DNA of 64,000 nucleotides from the NCBI GenBank assembly GCA_963781595.1, contig CAWAGG010000006.1:2996017-3060016 (forward strand), read 5' to 3'. Positions 23,837 through 32,033 of the stretch are shown in pieces; the stretch's first letter is position 1, and each line of letters opens with the position of its first letter. The notes beneath the pieces are model-generated. The model was not told the origin of the DNA and did no database searches. It was given only the letters and a program-made list of their open reading frames with translations. Position numbers and translations under genes: made by a program. The stretch is from JBEDUK01 sp963781595. GTDB lineage: Bacteria > Actinomycetota > UBA4738.

Positions 23837-24520
23837 CTACGTGACCGGCGCCAGGTCGATGGAGCCGCGCCCGCCCTGAACGGCCTCCAGCACGGCCTTG
23901 CGCTGCTCGTAGTACGCGAGGATCTGGAGTTCGACCGAGAGGTCGACCTTGCGCACCGAGACGTCCTGCGGAACCGAGATCACCGCCGGGGCGAAGTTCA
24001 GGATCGAACGGATCCCCGCCGCGACCATCCGGTCGGCCACCTCCTGGGCGGCCGACGCCGGCGTGCAGATCACACCGATCACGACGTCCCCACGGGCGAC
24101 GATCTCCGGCAGGCACGCGATGTCCTCGACCAGGAGGTCGCCGATCCGCTCCCCGACGATCGTGGCCGACGCGTCGACCAGCGCCGCGACGCGGAACCCA
24201 CGGGCGGAGAACCCCCGGTAGTTCGCGAGCGCGTGGCCGAGGTTCCCCACGCCGGCGATCAGGACGGGCCAGTCCTGCGTGAGGCCCAGCTCGCGCCGGA
24301 CCTGGTGGATCAGGTACGCGACGTCGTAGCCCACCCCTCGCGTCCCGTACGACCCGAGGTAGGAGAGATCCTTGCGGACCTTCGCCGAGTTCACCCCGGC
24401 CGAATCGGCCAAGCCCTCGGACGAGATCGTCGTGACGCCGCTCTCGGCCGTCTCGACCAGCACTCGCAGGTACACGGGAAGGCGGCCCAGGGTGGCCTCC
24501 GGGATCGTCCGGTCGCTCAC
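23837..24520 (-). CDS. rex: Redox-sensing transcriptional repressor Rex
   Basis: A 227-residue protein. The N-terminal winged helix (TLGRLPVYLRVLVETAESGV, NSAKVRKDLSYLGSYGTRGV) recognises TTGTGAA-type palindromes. A Rossmann domain with GVGNLGHALANY binds NAD(H), and the domain-swapped C-terminal helix is VELQILAYYEQRKAVLEA. Rex represses respiratory genes when NADH is low. GTG 24520 gives the standard length. It is 76 bases ahead of hemA on the same strand, an arrangement known from Streptomyces (rex-hemACD). Targets visible in this window are the sites at 638, 11159 and its own promoter. Confidence 0.97.
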   Translation of the reverse strand: MSDRTIPEATLGRLPVYLRVLVETAESGVTTISSEGLADSAGVNSAKVRKDLSYLGSYGTRGVGYDVAYLIHQVRRELGLTQDWPVLIAGVGNLGHALANYRGFSARGFRVAALVDASATIVGERIGDLLVEDIACLPEIVARGDVVIGVICTPASAAQEVADRMVAAGIRSILNFAPAVISVPQDVSVRKVDLSVELQILAYYEQRKAVLEAVQGGRGSIDLAPVT

Positions 24521-24550
24521 GGGCGGGTCGCCGGGTCCGTCACGCCGCCA

Positions 24551-24573
24551 ATCCTAGCGCACCGATTCACAAG
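24551..24573 (-). promoter_or_regulatory. rex promoter: -10 element with Rex half-site
   Basis: On the minus strand CTTGTGAAT (24573-24565) is a Rex half-site. It is followed ten bases later by TAGGAT (24556-24551), a good -10 element. Transcription would start about 25 bases before the rex GTG. The right arm of the palindrome is degenerate, so autoregulation would be weak or depend on cooperative binding. Confidence 0.55.
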
Positions 24574-24630
24574 CGAACGAGCGGCGTCCGCGCGCCGAGC
24601 CGGGGACCTGCGGCGCGGCTCTGCACCCCG

Positions 24631-24888
24631 TCATCCGCCCGAGACCAGCCGATGCAACCGGGCCGCGTCGACGCGGTACTCGAACTCCTCCACGCCGTCC
24701 ACCTCGACGACCGGGACGCGGATCCCGTAGTCGCGCTCGAGGTCGTCGTCACCGTCGATGAATCGTTCGTCGAACGCGAAGGCGTTGCGTTCCCGCTCCG
24801 CCAGGATCACGTCGCGGGCCTCGTCGCACAGGTGGCACCGCCGTCGCGAGTACATCGAAACCGTGATGTCGGGCGCCACGGCGGCCAT
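24631..24888 (-). CDS. Glutaredoxin-like protein (DUF836)
   Basis: An 85-residue thioredoxin-fold protein with the redox motif CHLC (RRRCHLCDEARDVIL, residues 15-29), the cis-proline strand RVPVVEVDG and a short C-terminal helix. It matches the DUF836 glutaredoxin-like family of Actinomycetota. It stands alone upstream of rex and divergent from the sigma-factor gene. Start ATG 24888. Substrate unknown. Confidence 0.85.
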   Translation of the reverse strand: MAAVAPDITVSMYSRRRCHLCDEARDVILAERERNAFAFDERFIDGDDDLERDYGIRVPVVEVDGVEEFEYRVDAARLHRLVSGG

Positions 24889-24919
24889 CGTAACCGGCGG
24901 TCTGCTAAGACAGGTTCCC

Positions 24920-25504
24920 GTGGAGCCGGATCGGATCGAGGATCGGAGGGATCGAGACCTCCATCGAGGCTTGATCGCGCGCGAACGCGCGTCGTTCGAG
25001 CAGTTGTACGCCCGGTACGCGGCGGCGGCCTACGGCCTGGCCTACCGGGTCACCGGCCGCGCGACGCTCGCGCAGGACGTCGTGCACGACGCCTTCCTCG
25101 CGCTCTGGCGCGCCCCGGAGTCGTTCGATCCGGCCCGCGGGACGTTCCGCGCGTACTTCCTGTCGCTCGTCCATCACCGCGCGGTCGACACGGTTCGCCG
25201 TGAGGAGCGCCTCCGGCAACGTTCGAGCCGGATGAACCCCGAGCGCGACGAGGACGAAGATGTAGCGGAGGACGTGGTGCAGGAGGCTTGGCTCGCAGAT
25301 CGTCGCGCGAAGGTCCTCGAGGCGCTCGAGGGACTCTCGCCCGAGCAACGCCAGGTGCTGGAGCTCGCGTATTTCCACGGGTACACGCAGGCCCGGATCG
25401 CCCGGGAGACCGGCGTACCCCTGGGTACCGTGAAGACGCGGACCCTCGCCGCGATGCGACGGCTCCGAGCCGCGCTCCTGGGAGGAGCGGAAGATGCAGA
25501 CTGA
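24920..25504 (+). CDS. ECF sigma factor (SigK/SigL-like)
   Basis: A 194-residue extracytoplasmic-function sigma factor. Region 2 spans SFEQLYARYAAAAYGLAYRV to YFLSLVHHRAVDTVRREER. Region 4 is LSPEQRQVLELAYFHGYTQA plus the recognition helix VPLGTVKTRTLAAMRRLR. GTG 24920 is preferred; the longer frame starting near 24758 overlaps the glutaredoxin gene. The next gene is its RskA-type anti-sigma factor, overlapping by 11 bases. Its promoter is not recognisable by eye. Confidence 0.93.
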   Translation: MEPDRIEDRRDRDLHRGLIARERASFEQLYARYAAAAYGLAYRVTGRATLAQDVVHDAFLALWRAPESFDPARGTFRAYFLSLVHHRAVDTVRREERLRQRSSRMNPERDEDEDVAEDVVQEAWLADRRAKVLEALEGLSPEQRQVLELAYFHGYTQARIARETGVPLGTVKTRTLAAMRRLRAALLGGAEDAD

Positions 25505-26210
25505 GCACGAACAGGTCCAGGCGATCCTGGCCGCGCGAGCGCTCGGCGCCCTCGACGACGCCGAATCCGACGCCGCCGACGGCCTGATCGAGCGGCACCT
25601 GCCGACGTGCGATCCCTGCAAGGGAGCGCTGGAGGGCTTCGAGGCGGTCGCCGGTGAGCTCGCCCTCGCCGAGCCGTCGCGGCAGCCTCCCGCCTCGCTC
25701 GAGGCGCGTCTGCGCCGCGAGGTGGCCGGGCCGCGCGTCTCCGCACGGGTGGGCGCCTGGGTCACCGCCGTCGCGGCGATCGTCGCGCTCGTGCTCGGGG
25801 CGTTCAGCCTGCACCTGAACGGCCGTGTCTCCCGCGCCGAACGAGCCCAGGCGCAGGCGGCGGAGCTCATCTCCGCGGTGACGGTGCCCCAGTCGAAGGT
25901 CGTCCCGCTGGCCGCCCGGCGGACCACCGACCCGGGCCACGCGGTCGCGGCGGTGTTCGTGCCCGGCGGCGGGCGCCTGTACGTGGTCGGGAACCTCCCC
26001 GCCCCGAGCTCGGACCGGGTCTACCAGGTCTGGCTCGGCCGCCAGGGACGCTTCGCGAGCGGCGGCACGTTCGTCCCCGATCCGCGGGGCTTCGTCATGC
26101 TCCGCGTCCCTCGCGAGGCCTCCGAGTACGATCACGTCCTGATCACGGAGGAACCCGGCGAGGGCAGCGCCCGTCCGTCCGAGGATCGCGTCGCCGAATC
26201 CGACCTCTGA
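25494..26210 (+). CDS. Anti-sigma factor, RskA type
   Basis: A 238-residue single-pass membrane protein. The cytoplasmic N-terminus has an anti-sigma zinc-finger-like motif (RHLPTCDPCKGALEGF). A span follows (GAWVTAVAAIVALVLGAFSL), then an extracytoplasmic RskA domain (DRVYQVWLGRQGRFASGGTF ... GFVMLRVP). RskA proteins hold SigK/SigL-like sigma factors and release them on proteolysis. ATG 25494 overlaps the sigma gene, so the two are made in fixed ratio. The convergent DUF4331 frame overlaps its last 79 bases. Confidence 0.92.
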   Translation: MQTEHEQVQAILAARALGALDDAESDAADGLIERHLPTCDPCKGALEGFEAVAGELALAEPSRQPPASLEARLRREVAGPRVSARVGAWVTAVAAIVALVLGAFSLHLNGRVSRAERAQAQAAELISAVTVPQSKVVPLAARRTTDPGHAVAAVFVPGGGRLYVVGNLPAPSSDRVYQVWLGRQGRFASGGTFVPDPRGFVMLRVPREASEYDHVLITEEPGEGSARPSEDRVAESDL

Positions 26211-26332
26211 GCGTCCCGGGCGGCGGACCGCCGACGTGCTGCATCGCCGGCCCCGGTCCGGGCGTTCCGACGGCCGACAGAAAAGTTCGTCTTCAGGACT
26301 GAACCCGCGGCATCCGGATGTCGAAGACTAGG

Positions 26333-26464
26333 TGGAGAAGCATCCCCCTTCTCTGCAAGGCCGGACGAGCGTCGAGCCGCCGGACACGGGCCACCCCCGG
26401 CCCCCGGATGGTGACGACGCGGACCATGAGGAGGCCGCAACCCCCTGCGGCCTCCTCGTTTTTT
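26333..26464 (+). ncRNA. 6C-type small RNA candidate
   Basis: Two stem-loops with C-run loops stand in a stretch without a plus-strand gene. Hairpin one pairs GAGAAG with CTTCTC around CATCCCC. Hairpin two pairs GAGGAGGCCGCA with TGCGGCCTCCTC around ACCCCC and runs into TTTTTT. Two C-loop hairpins, the second an intrinsic terminator, are the defining layout of the actinobacterial 6C RNA (Rfam 6C; B11 in Mycobacterium). The family usually has six C per loop; here there are runs of five. The 5' end is approximate, and no strong promoter is seen; GAAGACT at about 26323 could be a poor -10. The RNA is antisense to the dead 3' part of the DUF4331 frame. Confidence 0.68.
26428..26464 (+). terminator. 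Intrinsic terminator (second hairpin of the 6C RNA)
   Basis: A 12-base perfect stem (26428-26439 with 26446-26457) and a six-T tract at 26459-26464. It is the best canonical terminator in the window. It could also end transcription coming from the sigma/anti-sigma pair 218 bases upstream. Confidence 0.9.
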
Positions 26465-27235
26465 CCGGGTTTCCCTTTCGGCCGGCCATGCGGTGCGCGG
26501 TCCGGCGAGGCCGAACCACGGCAACGGCGGGTCGGAGTCGTTGCAGCCCTCCTTGAACAGGCACCCGTGCGGCCAGCCGAGGTCCGCCCCGTACAGCAGG
26601 TCGAACACCCGGAGGTCGAGGAAGAACGGATCGTCGCTCTGGCCCGCGTACGTCCTGCCGTTCGGACCCGCCTTGTACTCCGCGGCCTTCATCAGGCCCG
26701 GGTAGTCCGGCATCGACACGTCTCCGACGAACGACGGCGCCGCGACCGCGTCGCTGACCATCGTCGTCGTCGTCCCGTTCTTCGTGACCTTCTGCAGGTC
26801 GTAGGTCTGGTAGAAGTTCAGGTCGGTGTCGTCGAGCGACGTCACTTGGCCCGTGTTGTACAGGAACGTGTCCGGGTTCCGGTAGTGGTTCGTGAACGTC
26901 CACCGGAACGTGATGTCCGCGACGCCGTTGCCGTTGTTGTCGACGTTGACGTCGTAGTGCACACCGGGCGCGAACGAGTAGAAGTTCGGGCCGCCCGCCG
27001 GGTATTCGAACGGGTTCCACAGGCTGACGAGCGTCGTGGTGTTCGGCTTGTCGGGACTGACGAACGCGTAGACGTCCGTGTTGTCGATCTGCGGGTCGGC
27101 GGCCACGAGTGGTGCCTCCCGGTGGCTGGACGCGAAGCTCGCTCCGGGTCCGAGCGTGGTGATCACGCCGGCACCCAGGGCGGCCGCGGCCCCCACGGCC
27201 ACCGCCGCATGCCGCAATCGCGAGCGTTTCGGCAC

Positions 27236-27614
27236 GGATGTACCTCCTTCGAGAAGCGATCGGTGTTCGAGGTCGGTGCTGCGCCGAACGACCCGGGTTC
27301 TCGACCGCGGGCGGTCCCTCCACCCTGCGGGTCGCCGTCACCCCCTCTCGTGCGGCGGCGTTCGCACGGCCCTATTCGCGACCGCGGCCGGTCCGGATCA
27401 CCTCGCCGTGGGGTCAGGTTGCGCCGAACGTCCAAGTCCACTCGCCGCACGGAGCGGAACAGGGCGACTGCGTCCGTATGGAGCCTCCGCCACTCGACGG
27501 ATACGAAGGCGGGCTGATCAGATGCGTATCCTTGAGGCCCATCGTGAACGAGCCCTCTCCGCCGAACCAGCACGGTCGGGCGTGAGCGACGTGACGATCG
27601 AAGGAAGGCGCCGG
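27236..27614. other. Intergenic region with an inverted repeat
   Basis: No gene is supported in these 379 bases. It holds the ribosome-binding site of the DUF4331 gene (AGGAGGT on the minus strand at 27242-27248). It also holds an inverted repeat, GGATACG (27499-27505) and CGTATCC (27525-27531), with a 19-base loop. The repeat lies 84 bases before the next plus-strand gene and could be an operator or a 5'-leader hairpin. Confidence 0.4.
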
Positions 27615-28253
27615 ATGCAGCGAGGCTCGGGTTCGCCGGGGCGCTTTCGGCTAGTCCTGGCCATCGTCCTTGCCGGCGGCCTCGTTGCGGGCGGCGTCTT
27701 TGCCATTTCGCGCGGAGCTGGAGACAGAGAAGCGGTGACGAGCCCCTCGCCCCGGGAGCCGCGGATCGGCGGCATCACGATCGAGGATGTCGCAGCCGGC
27801 GAGGCGCCGTGGCAAGGCGCGACGAAGGCGACGCTCGACGACGCCGAGAAAGAAGCTGGTCTCGTCGCCATCGCGCCGAACTCAGAGCGTGGTTCCACGG
27901 CATGCCTGACGACGGTGTGGACCGGCCCGGCGGGACGACCCGACGACAACGCGCTCGTCGAAGTGTTCTCATCCAAGATCGTGCTGTACCACCAACCGGC
28001 GCCCGATCCGCCTGAGGACTACTCGGTCGGAGCGAGGCTCTCTCCGAGCATCGAACTGATCGAGGTGCAGGACGTGCCGGCGTTCTCGGTCGCGCCCACG
28101 ACCAGCCACCCGAGTGCCGAGGTCGGCTTCGTCACCAGCGGAAGCAAGCTGCTCCTCTTCGGCTACATGCCGACCGCCGAACTCGTCAAGGTAGCGGAGA
28201 CGATCGGCCCGACGGACGGTTCCACTCCGGTGTCGTGCGCGACGCCGAGCTGA
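27615..28253 (+). CDS. Membrane-anchored extracytoplasmic protein, unknown
   Basis: Not recognised by name. A 212-residue protein with an N-terminal anchor (RFRLVLAIVLAGGLVAGGVF) and one soluble domain. The segment PDDNALVEVFSSKIVLYHQP followed by IELIEVQDVPAFSVAP resembles the DUF4367-like fold and the lipoprotein encoded at 28430-29014 (VWLDKEQDMVALVYTGEVHL ... VRGAPALIIEPK). The two may be distant paralogues. ATG 27615 has GAAGGAAGG seven bases upstream. It opens a lower-GC patch. Confidence 0.7.
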   Translation: MQRGSGSPGRFRLVLAIVLAGGLVAGGVFAISRGAGDREAVTSPSPREPRIGGITIEDVAAGEAPWQGATKATLDDAEKEAGLVAIAPNSERGSTACLTTVWTGPAGRPDDNALVEVFSSKIVLYHQPAPDPPEDYSVGARLSPSIELIEVQDVPAFSVAPTTSHPSAEVGFVTSGSKLLLFGYMPTAELVKVAETIGPTDGSTPVSCATPS

Positions 28254-28429
28254 GCACCTCGCTGAAGAAGCTGCCGATGACGAACGGTTCGCCAAGTCCT
28301 CGACCGCGGCGGCAGAGGTGAATACCGTGTGCCCGCGGCCCTTGAGACGGCACAGCCAGACAACCTCAGGCCGTCGACCACCCGGTGGGCCTGGGCGATG
28401 GCCGAGGCAAGCCCCGGGGACAGAACACG

Positions 28430-29014
28430 TTAGGAGGTCAGCGACTCTGCGGTCCGCTGAAGCTCCACTGTGCCGAGCGAGTCGCTCGACAGCACGAACG
28501 TGATGTTCTGCTCATCGAACTCGACCCATGCGGGGTTCTGTTCCAGCTGGTCGGTCTTGGGCTCGATGATGAGCGCAGGCGCTCCGCGCACCGTGCCGAC
28601 GCGCATCTCGGCCCCCCCGTCCTCGACCTTGTCTGCGTACGTCTTCGCGGGGTCCGAGTACGGAGCGGGGAACTCAAGCAGGTGCACCTCACCCGTGTAT
28701 ACAAGGGCTACCATGTCCTGCTCCTTGTCGAGCCAGACCTCGGAGAGGTTCGATGCGTTCGCCGACGGATCATCCGCAGTGAGTACGGTGAAGTCGACTC
28801 CGGCCCTCGCTTGATCGAGGGAGACCTGCGATCCCTCGGGGAGGATCGGTAAAGATGGCGCAAACATCGAAACTGTTGGCCCCGGAACCGGTGACCCGGC
28901 TGCCAGGTGCTGCTCGGTGGCACATGAACTTAGCGCAACCACCGCCGCCGTCCATGCGACGAGAAGAACTCGCCAGCCGGATCTGCCCGGCCAGTTGATC
29001 CGCCTCATCAACAT
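28430..29014 (-). CDS. Lipoprotein, unknown
   Basis: A 194-residue lipoprotein. The signal is VLLVAWTAAVVALSSCATEQ with lipobox LSSC at about residue 31. The mature domain alternates hydrophobic strands (FTVLTADDP, MVALVYTGEVHLLEFPAP, APALIIEPKTD, ITFVLSSDSLGTVELQ) like DUF4367-type sensor or anti-sigma domains. ATG 29014 overlaps the stop of the upstream secreted-protein gene, so the two are coupled. Base composition is clearly less GC-rich than the flanks. Confidence 0.72.
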   Translation of the reverse strand: MLMRRINWPGRSGWRVLLVAWTAAVVALSSCATEQHLAAGSPVPGPTVSMFAPSLPILPEGSQVSLDQARAGVDFTVLTADDPSANASNLSEVWLDKEQDMVALVYTGEVHLLEFPAPYSDPAKTYADKVEDGGAEMRVGTVRGAPALIIEPKTDQLEQNPAWVEFDEQNITFVLSSDSLGTVELQRTAESLTS

Positions 29015-29699
29015 ACCGCCCCGCTAAATAGCACGTAGTGCTCGTGATTCGATATCCAGTCGAAGTGATGGTCCGCGGAGCTATTCTGGCTGCAATAAAG
29101 ATCCTGCCAGAACGTCCAACTGCCGTTGACGGTGTTGAACGCCTTGAGCGCCCAGTAGTGCGCGTACAGGGAATCGCAGAAATTGTGTCGCTCCGTGTTC
29201 GTCGAGATGTGTCCCCTACCGTACAGAAGCGCCGACGTAGTCTTCACCGTGGTGCCGTCGAGTTGGAAGTGCCAGGTGCCGTTGCCGTCGCCGTCGACCT
29301 CCGCGAAGTTGTGGGTCGAATTCGCAACGAGAGACGAGCCCACATAGGGCCCCTTGGTTACGCCGCGATCCTTCCAAACTCGAACTGCTTGGCGGTGCCC
29401 TGCGTTCCCCAATCCGTTCCGCGGAGCCATCCCGTCTCCACGAAGTCGCCATTCGGGAACCCAACGAACAGAGAGTAAATGATACCGTTGTACATGTTGC
29501 TTGGGTCGTTTACCAACATCCTGGAGTGGTTCCCGCGCGACGGGTCATCGCTGTTGTTGTCGCCGTTCACATGAGTGTTCCCAGCGCTGCACGACGTGTC
29601 GTCCGCTGACGCCAAGATGGTGGAGCGAGGGGATGCGATGTGCCAGGAGCTGATCAGGACAGCGGCAAGAGTCAGCCTCACAAATCGCTTTCGACCCAT
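29008..29699 (-). CDS. Secreted protein with a one-base frameshift, unknown
   Basis: A signal peptide starts at ATG 29699 (KRFVRLTLAAVLISSWHIAS). The mature part is Asn/Asp/Trp-rich and has five cysteines. The frame is broken at the AAA run 29376-29378. Adding one base joins WGTQGTAKQFEF to WKDRGVTKGPYVGSSL and gives about 230 residues ending in YVLFSGAVC. A homopolymer error is likely. No family is recognised. High Asn and Thr content and low GC (about 50% over 29041-29100) mark it as foreign to its surroundings. No clear ribosome-binding site. Confidence 0.6.
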
Positions 29700-29748
29700 A
29701 TCAAGATGATAGCGACCTGCGCGGACGTCGATGCAAGACTTCATCGGT

Positions 29749-30492
29749 CTACTGGAGCGACGATGGTCCAATGCCCCAACGGGAAACGCTCGCTCGGATG
29801 AAGCCCAGGTACATCACCAGCACGCCGACTGCCAGGCTGATCGAGAACAACCACACGACGTGCAGACCGGCGCCGACGCCCGAGCCGATCGCGACGATCG
29901 TCGCGCCGAGCGCGATCAGGAGCGTCCCGACGGTCACGTGCCGGAGGTCCTTGCGGTTCCGCGTCTGCCACGCCGACCAGACCAGGCCCCCGAGCAGCAG
30001 GAAGTACGCCGGGAACGCCAGGACCTGCGCCAACCGGTACGCGATCGCATCGGTCCCGAACACGTCCTTGCCGAGCGGCAGGTTCGCCTGCAGCGCACCG
30101 GCTGCGATCGGTGCGGACCAGACCTGGATCGCCGCGAACACCGACAGCACGACGACCACGGTCAGCACGACGTCGCCGACCATCCGCCGTCGCGCCAGCA
30201 GGTACACCTCCCCGGCGAACAGGTACGGGACCGTGAGGATCGCGCCGAACAGCCAGTAGACGCGGAACGCGAACGCCGTCCACCCGAACACGACGCCGAC
30301 GAACACGGCGGCCGACGCGAGGGCGAACATGAGCATCGCGATCGACCAGACGCCGTCGTACGCACGGCGGCGCACCACGAACCGCTCAGCTAGCCGGTAG
30401 CAGAACACCCCGGAGACGACGGTCGCGATCAGGGGCGCGATGCCCTCGGCGATGCCGTGGCCGGACGCGAGGACACCGCCGGGCGCGCTCAC
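29749..30492 (-). CDS. Seven-span membrane protein, unknown
   Basis: A 247-residue membrane protein with seven hydrophobic segments (for example IAPLIATVVSGVFCYRLAER and VVLTVVVVLSVFAAIQVW). No heme, metal or transporter motif is obvious; the Trp/Tyr pattern is loosely reminiscent of 7TM sensor or lysoplasmalogenase-like families. GTG 30492 overlaps the AMP-ligase stop by four bases, so it is the third gene of a tightly coupled set of three. Confidence 0.7.
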   Translation of the reverse strand: MSAPGGVLASGHGIAEGIAPLIATVVSGVFCYRLAERFVVRRRAYDGVWSIAMLMFALASAAVFVGVVFGWTAFAFRVYWLFGAILTVPYLFAGEVYLLARRRMVGDVVLTVVVVLSVFAAIQVWSAPIAAGALQANLPLGKDVFGTDAIAYRLAQVLAFPAYFLLLGGLVWSAWQTRNRKDLRHVTVGTLLIALGATIVAIGSGVGAGLHVVWLFSISLAVGVLVMYLGFIRASVSRWGIGPSSLQ

Positions 30493-32033
30493 GGGGTGGC
30501 TTCGTCGACCGGGCGCCGGAGCGCCCGCCTGAGCACCTTGCCGGTCACGTGGTGCGGAAGTTCGTCAACCAGGTTGACGACCTTCGGCGTCTTGAATCGC
30601 GCGAGACGCCCACCGAGGTGCTCGAGGACCTCGTCGGCGGTCAGGAACGGCGACACGTCCGCCGGGACGACCCACGCCTCGACGGCTTCGCCGGTCCGTT
30701 CGTCCGCGATGCCGACGACGGCGACGTCGGCGACACGCGGGTCCGACGCGATGGCCTCCTCGACCTCCTTCGGATACACGTTGAACCCCGAGACGATGAT
30801 CAGGTCCTTCTTCCGGTCGACCAGGAATAGGTACCCGTCCTCGTCGCGGTAGGCGACGTCGCCGGTGTGGAGCCAGCCGTCGGCGTCCAGCACCGTGGCC
30901 GTCTCCTCGGGGCGGTTCCAGTACCCGGCGAACACGTTCGGCCCCCGCACCAGGATCTCGCCCGGGTCGCCGTCCTCGGCCTCGTCCCCGTCCTCGGCGA
31001 CCACGCGGACGTCGAGCCCGGGGAGCGGCAGGCCGATCGAGCCGGGCCTGGCTTCGTCGCCGACGGCGGTCGTCGTGACGGTCGGGGCGGATTCGGTCAG
31101 CCCGTAACCCTCCCAGATCGTGACGCCGGTCGCGAGCCGGAAGGCGTCGAAGACCTCTGGGGGCAGGGCGGCCGCGCCGGATGCGGCCAGCCGAACCGTA
31201 TCGAACGCCGACGCCTCGACCCGGCCGTCGCCCACCGCCCGCGTCCACGCGGCGAACATCGGCGGGGCGCCGCAAAGGATCGTCACGCCGTGCTGCGGGA
31301 GCAGCGCGGCCGTCTCCACCGGGTCGAAGCGGTCCACCAGGAGGGCGGCCGCGCCGACCCGCAGGCAGAGCCCGAGGACGGCGTTCAGTCCGTAGATGTG
31401 CGAGATCGGCAGCGCGAGCAGGGCGACGTCTCCCTCCGCGCCGGCCAGGGCCGGAACCGACGCCATCTGGTCGACGTTCGCGAGCAGGTTCCGATGGGTG
31501 AGCATCGCGCCCTTCGGCTCGGCGGTCGTTCCGGCCGTGTACGCGATCACGGCCACGTCGTCGTCGCCGACCTGCGTCGTGGGTGGATCGCCGGCGCGCG
31601 TCAACGCCTCCTCCAGCGAGACGGTGCCGGCCGGCGCGGGCGGCCCACCGATCACGATCAGGGTCTCGAGGCTCGGCACGTCGGAGCGAACCTCCAGCAG
31701 GCCGGGGAGGTACTCCAGCTCGGTCACGACGGCGCGCACGCCGGCGTCCGCGAGGATCGAAGCCAGCTCGACCGGCGTGAGCATCACGTTCAGCGGGCAG
31801 GCGATCGCCCCCGCCCGCATCGTCCCGTAGAGGGCGTCGACGAACTCCGGCACGTTCCCGGCGACGAGCGCGACGCGGTCGCCCGGCGCGACGCCGAGCG
31901 ACGCGAGGGCCGCGGCCGTGAGGTCGATCCGGTCGTCGAGCTCGGCGAACGTGATCGCACGCCCATGGAAGATGATCGCCGCGTCGCCCGGGCGGGCGGT
32001 GGCGGCGTCTCGGACCAGGTCCGCCACGTTCAC
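30489..32033 (-). CDS. Acyl-CoA synthetase / AMP-dependent ligase
   Basis: A 514-residue adenylate-forming enzyme with the full motif set: YTAGTTAEPKGAMLTH (A3), WEGYGLTESAPT (A5), GWLHTGDVAYRDEDGYLFLV (A7), DRKKDLIIVSGFNVYP (A8) and HHVTGKVLRRAL with the catalytic lysine (A10). It activates a carboxylic acid, probably a fatty acid, as acyl-AMP then acyl-CoA. GTG 32033 overlaps the lipocalin-like gene by four bases and the 7TM gene by four bases at its other end. Substrate length cannot be told. Confidence 0.92.
   Translation of the reverse strand: MNVADLVRDAATARPGDAAIIFHGRAITFAELDDRIDLTAAALASLGVAPGDRVALVAGNVPEFVDALYGTMRAGAIACPLNVMLTPVELASILADAGVRAVVTELEYLPGLLEVRSDVPSLETLIVIGGPPAPAGTVSLEEALTRAGDPPTTQVGDDDVAVIAYTAGTTAEPKGAMLTHRNLLANVDQMASVPALAGAEGDVALLALPISHIYGLNAVLGLCLRVGAAALLVDRFDPVETAALLPQHGVTILCGAPPMFAAWTRAVGDGRVEASAFDTVRLAASGAAALPPEVFDAFRLATGVTIWEGYGLTESAPTVTTTAVGDEARPGSIGLPLPGLDVRVVAEDGDEAEDGDPGEILVRGPNVFAGYWNRPEETATVLDADGWLHTGDVAYRDEDGYLFLVDRKKDLIIVSGFNVYPKEVEEAIASDPRVADVAVVGIADERTGEAVEAWVVPADVSPFLTADEVLEHLGGRLARFKTPKVVNLVDELPHHVTGKVLRRALRRPVDEATP

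Larger units (their letters stand above)
26132..27235 (-). pseudogene. Truncated DUF4331 secreted protein
   Basis: From GTG 27235, with AGGAGGT eight bases upstream, a signal peptide (AAVAVGAAAALGAGVITTLG ... FAS) precedes a clear DUF4331 start: SSHREAPLVAADPQIDNTDV, then WNPFEYPAGGPNFYSFAPG and DDPFFLDLRVFDLLYG. Homology stops at about residue 219 (26579). The family normally continues for another 200 or more residues. The rest of the open frame is Arg/Gly/Pro-rich, runs antisense through the 6C RNA and ends inside the anti-sigma gene, so it is not a real C-terminus. A 3' deletion is the simplest explanation. Translation start and signal peptide look intact. DUF4331 function is unknown. Confidence 0.75.

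Noticed and set aside
26428..26464. Hairpin as a plain terminator of the sigma/anti-sigma operon
   Set aside because: It may work as one, but a second C-loop hairpin just upstream and the 218-base distance from the RskA stop favour a separate small RNA.
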